DNA from: Gammaproteobacteria bacterium
GTDB taxonomy: Bacteria; Pseudomonadota; Gammaproteobacteria; Xanthomonadales; Rhodanobacteraceae
Assembly: GCA_021325195.1 (NCBI GenBank)
Contig: JAJPHQ010000035.1
Location: 19,456-83,455, forward strand
Length of the DNA stretch: 64,000 nt
Reading direction: 5' to 3'
A program made the translations under genes and the position numbers. Within the stretch, counting starts at the first letter, position 1, and every line of letters starts with the position of its first letter. The notes under the pieces are model-generated. The model ran no database searches and was not told the origin of the DNA. It worked only from the letters and a program-made list of their open reading frames with translations. Shown one piece after another: positions 55,996 through 64,000 of this stretch.

Positions 55996-57048
55996 ATGAG
56001 TGTTGCGCGGCGTCTTTGCGTGACCACGAATTCCATGCGCCACAAGGCATCCCAGATATCCCTCGATCAGCTCGGCGCTTTCGTCGAACTGGCGCGTCAA
56101 GGCAGCATCAGAACGGCCGCACGGACGCTCTGCCTGTCCGAGGAAGGGCTGCGCAGCCGGTTGCTGGCCCTGGAGGAGCGGCTGGGAGTCAGCCTGTACG
56201 AGAAGGAAAGGGGCCGCCGCCACGGCGTGAAATTGACGCCCGCCGGACTGGCCTTTCTCGACAAGGCGACCAGACTGCTCGAGGAAGCCCGCGAGCTTGC
56301 GGGCAGCTTCAAGCCGGAACAGGCTTCTTCCACGATCAGGCTGCTGATCAGCGAAACCCTGCCGCCCGGCTTGTCGTGCATCCTGGCACGCGATTTCCAT
56401 GCGCAGTACCCGGAGATCGCGATGAGCGTGGCCGCGTGCAGCCAGCGGCAGTTGATGTCCGGTCTCCAGACCGGTGCCGGTCCGGAGGTGGGAATCTGTG
56501 CGCCCGGGGAATTCCCCGAAGGATTGGTGTACCGCCCCTGGCTTTCACTGGATTGGTCGCTGCTGGCGCCGCGGGGCGGCAGGCTGGCACAACAGCCGCA
56601 AGTTGCCTTCGAAGAACTGGTGGCCGAACCCTTGATCGCTTTCGAAGCGGACACCACCGAGCAGCGGCACGTGCTGGAGGCATTCCGTCGGCGCAATCTC
56701 GTGCCGCGCATCGGCGTGACGGTCACTTCCTTCCAGATGGCGATCCGGATGGTCGAGACAGGAATGGGCGTCGCGCTGCTTCCGCTTCCGCCTGCCGGCG
56801 TGCACGTGTCCGACGAAGCGATCGCGCGGGTGCCGACCGGTGACGCGATCAGGCCGGTGCAGACCTACATCGTGACCAGGGCTGCTTCCCAAAATGCCGG
56901 CGCGGTGCATGCCTTTCTGGACTTCGTGTCGCGTCATCCCCTTTCGGTGTCAGCCGCCGCGGGCGCGGAAGCAAACCCGTCGGTCCACGCCGGCGGTTCA
57001 TCGCATCCGGACTCGTCGGAACCGATTCCAAGGGGAATGCACGTTTGA
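55996..57048 (+). CDS. LysR-type transcriptional regulator
   Basis: 350 residues from ATG 55996; ATG 56035 (codon 14) leaves a more typical N-terminus and is a likely alternative. The winged helix-turn-helix is residues about 20-80: LDQLGAFVELARQGSIRTAARTL, then LEERLGVSLYEKERG and VKLTPAG. The effector domain follows (TIRLLISETLPPGLSCILA, VGICAPGEFPEG). The C-terminal 30 residues are Ser/Pro-rich and probably disordered. LysR proteins usually control a neighbouring gene; here the divergent sulfotransferase pair or the downstream AraC gene are candidates, but no binding site was identified. The C-terminus differs from CysB in the parts I can compare. Confidence 0.88.
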   Translation: MSVARRLCVTTNSMRHKASQISLDQLGAFVELARQGSIRTAARTLCLSEEGLRSRLLALEERLGVSLYEKERGRRHGVKLTPAGLAFLDKATRLLEEARELAGSFKPEQASSTIRLLISETLPPGLSCILARDFHAQYPEIAMSVAACSQRQLMSGLQTGAGPEVGICAPGEFPEGLVYRPWLSLDWSLLAPRGGRLAQQPQVAFEELVAEPLIAFEADTTEQRHVLEAFRRRNLVPRIGVTVTSFQMAIRMVETGMGVALLPLPPAGVHVSDEAIARVPTGDAIRPVQTYIVTRAASQNAGAVHAFLDFVSRHPLSVSAAAGAEANPSVHAGGSSHPDSSEPIPRGMHV

Positions 57049-57682
57049 TATGCGACGTCATCTCTGCAACCAATCGAGCCTGTTTTGTGCGGCCTGCAAG
57101 CAATCGAGCAATTTCGGTCACAAAACACGCTGATCCTTGCAAACCCCCGAAAAGAAGGTTCTGCCATGCTCACGCTGCCCTCTCCAAACGGGCAGATGTG
57201 ACACGGCACGCCATCGGGATCGGCCCCGGTGGCGTGCGTTTTTGTGGGCCTTCGCCTGAAATCCGATACAGGCGCATTCCTCAAGGCCCGGATCCGGAAC
57301 GATCGATTTCACCAGCCTTTCCAACTTGGGAATGGCCAAGGGAACAGAACGGCAAAACCTAAATAAAAACACGATGACGTCAAATAAAACCTGTTAACAC
57401 CTCGCACAAATTCCGTGAGAAAAGACGTCTGTGCCCTGAATTGAGCGCAGGTGCTGCCGATGTTGTGCGGTCACGGTGCAGGTATTTGCGATCGTGCGTT
57501 TCTCTGCCTTCCGGCACGTTCCGGGCGTCCCCGGCGAATCCGCCGGCGCGCGAATCAGTGCATCTTCTTTCGCCGGTCTTTCCGACACGGCTTTCACGGA
57601 AAGTGTCGTTGCGGTTTCGGCGCGCATGCTCGTCCGCGCGGACATCCCGCTTCGAAGCCTCCTAGGCGGGAGATGAAATCGC
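57049..57682. other. 634 bp gene-free region between LysR and AraC regulators
   Basis: Besides the hairpin at 57206-57243, it contains an AT-rich stretch (about 57356-57400, with AAATAAAAACACGATGACG and a GTTAAC core) that stands out from the GC-rich surroundings and could hold the AraC gene's promoter or operator. Short open frames are present but none has a recognisable domain or ribosome site. Confidence 0.5.
57206..57243 (+). terminator. Possible terminator downstream of the LysR gene
   Basis: GCACGCCA/TGGCGTGC with an inner CGGG/CCCG pair, followed by GTTTTT. It is 160 bp downstream of the LysR stop. Confidence 0.55.
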
Positions 57683-58630
57683 ATGCTCGTGCATAGCCGG
57701 AACCTGAGACGCGGTGTCGTCCTGACCCAGCCGGTCCCGGACGACGGCGCGATCACCGCCGTTTACGGGGAAGGCGGCGGCTGCACGCTGAACGCGGGTG
57801 ATGAAGTGGCGGCCTTGTGGATTCCGTTGCATGGCTTGTTGCAGGTCCATGCCTCGGGGTTGACCATGCCCGTGCGCGCGGACGAGATGCTGGTGACCGA
57901 ATCCGGCTTGCACGCCAAGGCCGTGGGCCACGGCAATGCGCAGTGGGTGGCGCTGCTGGCCGGCCCGCAAACCTGGCGGCAGGTATTGGGCGAAATCGGC
58001 GGAACGCCCTGGCCGGATCCGCAATGGTTGCCGGAACGCCATCCGGCGAGCCGCGAACTGCGGCAGCGGGCCATCGCGCTGGCACGCTCGGCGACGGGCC
58101 ATGAACTGGAGAGCGCGGCGGCCGCCGTGATCTACGAGGTGGCCGCGATGCAGGTGCCGCTGTATGCCGCGATCGCGCGCTGTCCGGGGCGGACCTTCGC
58201 GATGCGCCGGCAGGTGTTCCTGCGCCTGCAGCGGGTGCGCAATTTCATGAGCGCCTGTTGCGATCAGGAAGTGGACAACGACGCCCTCGCACGGATGGCC
58301 AGCTATTCCCCCTGCCATTTCCTGCGCACGTTCAACCACGTGTTCCAGGAAACGCCGCACGCCTACCTGGTGCGCCAGCGGCTGCAGCGTGCGCGCTGGC
58401 TGTTGTGCAGCAGCGATCTCGCGATCACCGAGGTGGCCCTTGCGAGCGGTTTCGAAAACCGCAGCGCCTTTTCGCGGCTGTTCCGGCGGCGGTTCGGCAC
58501 GACTGCCCTGGATACGCGCAAACGGATGGGCCTGCATCGCGAGGGCGGCTATACGCCCGTCACGCGATCGCGCAATCAGGGCAACACCGACGCGAAATCC
58601 ACGGCACGGTCCGCCGCACTCGCTCCATAA
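57683..58630 (+). CDS. AraC-family transcriptional regulator
   Basis: 315 residues. The N-terminal sensing half has no recognised cupin signature. The C-terminal ~100 residues (about 190-290) contain the two AraC helix-turn-helices: DNDALARMASYSPCHFLRTF and SDLAITEVALASGFENRSAF with SRLFRRRFGTT closing the domain. The last ~30 residues are polar. GGGAG lies about 10 bases upstream of the ATG. The receptor gene at 58700 starts 69 bp downstream on the same strand, so it is a plausible regulatory target. Confidence 0.9.
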   Translation: MLVHSRNLRRGVVLTQPVPDDGAITAVYGEGGGCTLNAGDEVAALWIPLHGLLQVHASGLTMPVRADEMLVTESGLHAKAVGHGNAQWVALLAGPQTWRQVLGEIGGTPWPDPQWLPERHPASRELRQRAIALARSATGHELESAAAAVIYEVAAMQVPLYAAIARCPGRTFAMRRQVFLRLQRVRNFMSACCDQEVDNDALARMASYSPCHFLRTFNHVFQETPHAYLVRQRLQRARWLLCSSDLAITEVALASGFENRSAFSRLFRRRFGTTALDTRKRMGLHREGGYTPVTRSRNQGNTDAKSTARSAALAP

Positions 58631-58699
58631 AAATATCGTTAACGCGTCCCCGCGTTGGCGACGAATCGTCTGCCCAATTCACAACTTCGGGAGAGTTGT

Positions 58700-61644
58700 A
58701 TGTCCAAGAATCCGCTGCGAACAGCCATTGAGTGTGCCCTTTGCACTTCGGGCGTAGCCGCGTTGGGAGTGGTGGGAACTGCCTACGCGCAAAATGCAGC
58801 GCCCCAGAACAATCAGCAGCCGCAAACCCTGCAGACCATCGTGGTCACGGGTTCGCACATCCGCCGCGTGGACCTGGAAACCTCCAACCCGGTGGTGGCC
58901 GTGAGCGCGCAGCAGATCCAGCAAACCGGCAAGCTGACGCTGGGCGACGTGGTGCAGCAATTGCCGGTCATCACCGGCGGTATCGAGAACCCGCGCGTCA
59001 ACAACGGCGGTGGCAGCGGCGCGACGCTGGTAGGCCTGCGCGGTTTGGGCGCCAGCCGCACGCTGGTGCTGGTCGATGGCCAGCGCGTGATCAACAACGA
59101 CCTGAACTCGATTCCGGCCTCGGCGGTGGAACGCATCGAGGTGCTGACCGACGGCGCGTCGGCCGTGTATGGTTCCGATGCGATCGGCGGCGTCATCAAC
59201 ATCATCCTCAAGAGCAACTACCAGGGCGCGCAGTTCTCGGTGAACTACGGCATCTCCGATCACGACGACGGCGAGCGGAAGGGTGTGAACTTCATGTTCG
59301 GCCAGAGCTCGGACAAGGGCAGCATCCTGGTCGGGGTCGATTACAACAAGTTCGACGAGGTGCTGCAGTCCCAGCGTGCTTATTCCAAAATGCGCTGTCA
59401 CTATCGACGACGAGTGGTATACCGACGGTATTCGTGGGTGGCTCTACGTTCGCAGCACGCGACTACATTCGTTTCCCTGGTTCAGGCTGCACTCTGTCGT
59501 TGAACCCAAGTGTCGCAGCGGCCGGCACCAGCCCCACCACGCGCAGTGATTACCACTGCTTCAGTACCGCGCTGGGAGACAAGTACAACTATGCGGCGGT
59601 CAACCTGCTGATGACGCCGCAGGAACGCACCAACGCGTTCTTCAAGGGCGTGTATCACCTCAGCGACAGCGTCGATTTCTACGCGACGGTGTATCACAAC
59701 AAGACCAGCGCGGGCTTCCAGCTGGCGCCGGCCGTGTTCGGCACGCCAACCGGCGTGAGCATTTCCGCGCAGAGCTACTACAACCCCTTCGGGGTGGATT
59801 TTACCCCCAGCAATGGCAACGTGTATCGGTCACGTCTGTTTCCTGCAGGCGATCGTGCCGCACGCACCAACAGCACCACCGACCAGATTATTACGGGCTT
59901 CCGTGGCAACGTGAACATCTTTAACCAGAACTGGACGTGGGATGTGGGTTATAACTACGGCCACTTCTCATCTGTTACCACGACACTTGGACTTCCCAAT
60001 CAGGCTGCGCTGATGGCCGGCCTTGGTCCGTCGTTCCTGAATTCGAGCGGCGTGGTCCAGTGCGGTACACCCGCCGCGCCGATCCCGCTCACGCAATGCG
60101 TGCCGTGGGATCCGTTCAACTTGTATTCGGCTTCGGCCCACGCGGCGTTGTCGTCAGCGGCGACGCCCGCCCTCACCAATACTTGGGACATCGAAAGGAC
60201 CTATCATGCCGACATCAGCGGCGGCGTGTTCGACCTGCCTGCAGGTACCGTGCAGTTGGCGGCGGGTGTGGCCTATCGCAAGGAATACACCGACAACACG
60301 GTCAGTTCCGACCTGCTGATCAATCCGGCTACCGGCACCTGCACCTTGGGCAGCCAGTGCTCGGCACACGTGCAGGGCGGGTACAACGTCAAGGAGGCCT
60401 ATGCCGAAGCGTTCATCCCGGTCCTGAAGGATCTGCCATTCGTGCACGCCCTGAATGTGACTTTGGGTGACCGTTACTCAAAGTACAGCACCTTCGGCAG
60501 CACCACCAACTGGAAGATCGCACTGGAATATCGCCCGATCGAGGATCTGATGCTGCGTGGCACGGTAGCCCGGGTGTTCCGTGCGCCGACTATCGGGGAC
60601 GTGTTTGCGCCACCTGTAAGCAGTGCACCGCTGCTGACCAGTGATCCGTGCAATTTCAACGCACCGACGCCCACCACGCCCAACCCGAATGCCGGCAATC
60701 CGGCTTGCATGGGCGTGCCGGCAACAGGCACGTTCATCAACGACCAAGTTGCCGCTCACCAACAGATCAATGCCTTGACCTCCGGGTCGGCTTTTTACGG
60801 CTTCCCGCTGGGGCCGGAAAAGGGCAAATCGTTCGATTTCGGCGCGGTGTATTCGCCTCATTTCGTTCCGGGCCTGTCGGTGAGCGCCGATATATGGCGC
60901 GTGTACCTCAATGGCACCATTAGTGCCGTCGGCGCGCAGACCGAATTGAACCTCTGCTTTGCCGGCGTGACCATATATTGCCCACTGATCCATCGCTTCG
61001 TGGGTGGTGCTTCGCCCGGCCAGATTCGACAGATCGTGCAGGTTACGGCCAATCTGGGCCGGATCGACGTCAAGGGTGTAGATCTGTCCAGTCAGTATCG
61101 GCTGCCGCAGTTCTCGTTCGGTCAGTTCAATGTCGGTCTGAACGCGACCTACATGAAGCGCTACACCATCCAGACGGCGCCGGGTCAAGCGGGTAACGAG
61201 GTACTCAATGCCGTGGGCATGATGGGTTCCACGGGTTCTCCGCTGCAGGCCTCCTGCCCGTTCTCGGCGGGTGCGATCTGCTTCTTCCCGCGGATTCGTG
61301 CGCAGGGCACCCTGGGCTGGGAGCTTGGTCCATGGAGTGCCCAGTGGACGATGACCTACACTAGCAAGTTCAAGGTTGGATCGGCCGATCCGTCACAAGG
61401 TGCCACGGCAATTCCTGCCATCCCAGGTTACGTGCTGCATTACGGTTCGTGGGTGTACAACAACGTGACGGTCGGCTACAACATCGAACCGATCAACACC
61501 AGGATCGACGTGGGCATCGACAACGTGATGGACAAGCAGCCGCCGCTGCTGTACGCCAACAACTCGCAGAACGCCAACACCGACCCGAACGACTTCGACA
61601 CGCTGGGCCGCTACTACTGGGCCCGCCTGACCGTGAAGTTCTGA
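58700..61644 (+). pseudogene. TonB-dependent receptor (second paralogue), frameshifted
   Basis: The signal peptide (ending TAYAQ), TonB box and plug read in one frame from the ATG at 58700 to about 59390, then the same protein continues in another frame to the stop at 61644. At 59387-59390 there are four A residues where the paralogue's in-frame reading needs five; restoring one A gives YSKNALSLSTTSG, aligned with YSKNAVNLSATNT of the first receptor. A translated product would otherwise end at 59503 after out-of-frame residues. With the correction it would be about 981 residues, ending YYWARLTVKF. It is therefore either a recent pseudogene, an A-tract-based expression switch, or a sequencing error. 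The terminator and a sulfotransferase gene follow, as for the first receptor. Confidence 0.85.
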
Positions 61645-61668
61645 TCGGACTGGTCAAGCTGCACCTTC

Positions 61669-61707
61669 CGGGCCGCACGAGCATCCTCGTGCGGCCCGTT
61701 TGTTTTT
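61669..61707 (+). terminator. Rho-independent terminator after the second receptor
   Basis: 13 bp stem CGGGCCGCACGAG/CTCGTGCGGCCCG, followed by TTTGTTTTT. It matches the terminator after the first receptor, including the flanking sequence between stop codon and stem. Confidence 0.85.
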
Positions 61708-61837
61708 GCATACAGGCCTCGGAATGGCCCACCGCCGCGGTGATGAGGCAGTCCGGCTGCCGGCGATGCTTGATGCCATCCCGGGATCACCCGGAAGGAC
61801 TGGCTATGATAGGAATGATCGCCGCGACGGTCCCGTC

Positions 61838-63265
61838 ATGCCCGAGGTTTCCGCCGTTTCCATCGAAGCGCAATTCGCTGCCGCGAGGGCAGCATGGCAG
61901 CGCAACGACGTGGTGCGCGCGGAAACGCTTTTGCGCGGCATCAACGCGCGCGACACCCGGCATGAGGATGCTGCGCTGCTGCTGGCGGAGGTGCTGCGCA
62001 GCCAGGGGCGGCTGAGTGCGGCATCGCAAGTCGTGCTGGAACTCTGCCGGGCGAAGGGATTCGAGGCGGAGCTGAGCCTGCGCGGCGCGCGTTTCGCCCA
62101 GCAATGCGATCGCCACCCGATCGCCGCGCAGATCTGCGCGGAGGCGCTGGCGCGCGGAACTCCGCCGCCGGCGCTGCGGGTGATGGCCGGCCACATCGCG
62201 CGCGAATCCGGCGACTTCGAGACGGCACGGGCACACTACCTGGCCGCGCTGGACGCCGGCGCCGATCTCGAGCACAGCCACGTGCTGGGTGCGCTGGCCA
62301 ACACGAAACGCTACACGGATCCGTCCGATCCCGACGTCGCCCGTTTGACGCGACACTTTCACGACGCCGCGTTTTCGCCTCGCTCGCGCGCCGCGGCTGG
62401 CTTCGGGCTCGCCAAGGTGCAGAACGACCTCGGCGATTACGCGGAAGCCGCGCGCACGCTGCGCGAAGCAAATGCGATGGTGCGAGGGGTGCAGCCCTGG
62501 GACCGGTCCACGTGGCGGGCGTTCGTTGCCGCACGCATGGCCGAGCGGGCCGCCCCCGCGTGGAGCGCAGCCGCGCCCGACTTCGTGCCGGTTTTCATCG
62601 TCGGACTGCCGCGCAGCGGGACCACGTTGACGGCGACCCTGCTGTCGCGCTCGTCACCCGCGCGCGACCGCGGCGAATTGCGCGCGCTGCGTTTCATCGG
62701 AGAACAGTTGATCGGCGGCGCCCATCTGGGCAATGCATCCGCGCTGACCGAGGCCATGCGGCTGTATCGCGTGCTCGCGGTCCAGGACGACGCGCCGGCC
62801 ACCTGGTACATCGACCAGGATCCGCTGAACTTCCGCTGGCTGCACGTTGCCGCGGCGATGTTCCCGCAGGCGCGGGTGATCCATTTGCGCCGCGACCGCC
62901 GCGACACCGCGCTTTCGCTGTGGAGCCAGGACTTCGCACACCCCGACATGGCGTTTGCCTACGGTTTCGACGACATCGCGGATTATGCGCAGGGGCATGA
63001 CGCGTTGATGCGGCACTGGCGGCAGACCCTGCGCATCCCGATCCATGAACTCGACTACGAAGCGCTGGTGGCCGAACCCGAACGCACCCTGGCGGCGTTG
63101 CGCGATTTTATCGGCGTGCCTGCCATCGATGCCGATGCGCGCGACGAATCGGCGCCGGTGCAATCGGCCAGCGTGTGGCAGGCGCGGCAGCCCATCTACA
63201 AAACCTCGGTCGGGCGCTGGCGGCACTACGCGGCGTATGTGCCCGAACTCGAGCGGTTTGGGTAG
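61838..63265 (+). CDS. TPR-repeat sulfotransferase (type C)
   Basis: 475 residues from the ATG at 61838; the frame opens earlier, and no strong ribosome site fixes the start. TPR-like repeats (about 10-230) precede a sulfotransferase domain with FIVGLPRSGTTLTATLL near 249-265 and RVIHLRRDRRDTALSLW near 345. It ends SVWQARQPIYKTSVGRWRHY, matching the type C gene at 52429-53985. The usual HP after the phosphosulfate loop is replaced by SRSSP. It follows the second receptor across its terminator, the same order as at the first receptor. Confidence 0.88.
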   Translation: MPEVSAVSIEAQFAAARAAWQRNDVVRAETLLRGINARDTRHEDAALLLAEVLRSQGRLSAASQVVLELCRAKGFEAELSLRGARFAQQCDRHPIAAQICAEALARGTPPPALRVMAGHIARESGDFETARAHYLAALDAGADLEHSHVLGALANTKRYTDPSDPDVARLTRHFHDAAFSPRSRAAAGFGLAKVQNDLGDYAEAARTLREANAMVRGVQPWDRSTWRAFVAARMAERAAPAWSAAAPDFVPVFIVGLPRSGTTLTATLLSRSSPARDRGELRALRFIGEQLIGGAHLGNASALTEAMRLYRVLAVQDDAPATWYIDQDPLNFRWLHVAAAMFPQARVIHLRRDRRDTALSLWSQDFAHPDMAFAYGFDDIADYAQGHDALMRHWRQTLRIPIHELDYEALVAEPERTLAALRDFIGVPAIDADARDESAPVQSASVWQARQPIYKTSVGRWRHYAAYVPELERFG

Positions 63266-63321
63266 TTGAAAAGACGAAGAGACGGGAGGGGAAGGTATGC
63301 TCCATCCACGCCAAAAACGTC

Positions 63322-63444
63322 GTCATTCCGGGGCGACCTGCAGTTTCATCGCAGGTCGAACCCGGAATCCAGCTTCTGTCACTCATGAACCCAAGCTGGA
63401 TTCCGGGTTCTGTCCGCAAACGGCGCGGACAGCCCCGGAATGAC
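63322..63444. repeat. Composite inverted repeat (REP-like)
   Basis: Outer arms GTCATTCCGGGGC/GCCCCGGAATGAC (63322-63334 and 63432-63444), inner arms AACCCGGAATCCAGCTT/AAGCTGGATTCCGGGTT (63359-63375 and 63393-63409), and two more hairpins CGACCTGC/GCAGGTCG and CTGTCCGC/GCGGACAG. A half copy occurs at 22595-22651. It lies between the sulfotransferase and the convergent ahcY gene. Confidence 0.75.
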
Positions 63445-63511
63445 CAGGTTGTGGTTCCGTTGCGGCGGGATTCCACACGAACCGCAATAGGAGGGTTCCG
63501 CCACCCTTCCC

Positions 63512-64000
<489 letters not shown>

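Noticed and set aside
58638..58645. CGTTAACG palindrome upstream of the second receptor as an operator
   Set aside because: Eight bases are too short to distinguish from chance, and the first receptor has no equivalent.

Overview
The window is GC-rich, densely coded proteobacterial chromosome. An ETF/ETF-QO system, a MlaEFD-type lipid transporter, a GcvT/GcvH pair, TonB-dependent receptors linked to TPR-sulfotransferases, and many small palindromic repeats together suggest a gammaproteobacterium of the Xanthomonadales/Lysobacterales, perhaps family Rhodanobacteraceae. This is inferred from gene content; no rRNA or tRNA gene is present to confirm it.

Layout. (1) 0.15-6.4 kb: envelope glycan genes, with a membrane protein, a polyprenyl-phosphate hexosyltransferase, a GT-C-like transferase and a bifunctional GDP-mannose enzyme. 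(2) 6.4-11.1 kb: acetoacetyl-CoA synthetase and a secreted metzincin with FG-GAP-like repeats. (3) 11.3-21.0 kb, all minus strand: methyltransferase, glycosyltransferase, flippase-like membrane protein, etfA and etfB (split by a REP doublet), an ATP-grasp enzyme, a prolyl oligopeptidase and ETF-ubiquinone oxidoreductase. (4) 21.1-27.0 kb: an amidase, an 0.8 kb gene-free stretch holding a 674 bp inverted-repeat element, and a four-gene MCE-type ABC transporter operon. (5) 27.1-31.2 kb: gcvT with an in-frame palindromic insertion, gcvH, a MetJ domain joined in frame to a histone H1-like tail, and a TonB-domain lipoprotein. (6) 31.2-42.9 kb: duplicated repeats, a serine hydrolase, LemA and an M48 protease, a triplicated 107 bp repeat, a nucleotide-translocase-like MFS protein, a CBS protein, mtgA coupled to a GAF-GAF-GGDEF-EAL protein, and a secreted protein of unknown function. 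(7) 43.0-63.3 kb: an island of two paralogous TonB-dependent receptors (the second frameshifted), five TPR-sulfotransferases, two different 2-oxoglutarate/Fe(II) oxygenases, and LysR and AraC regulators. (8) The 3' end of ahcY runs off the right edge.

The most unusual features are the MetJ/H1-like fusion, the palindrome-derived peptide inside GcvT (its hairpin recurs near 55.7 kb), and the receptor/sulfotransferase/oxygenase island. The island has the composition expected of a system that hydroxylates and sulfates a secreted peptide, protein or glycan, but no substrate can be read from the sequence.
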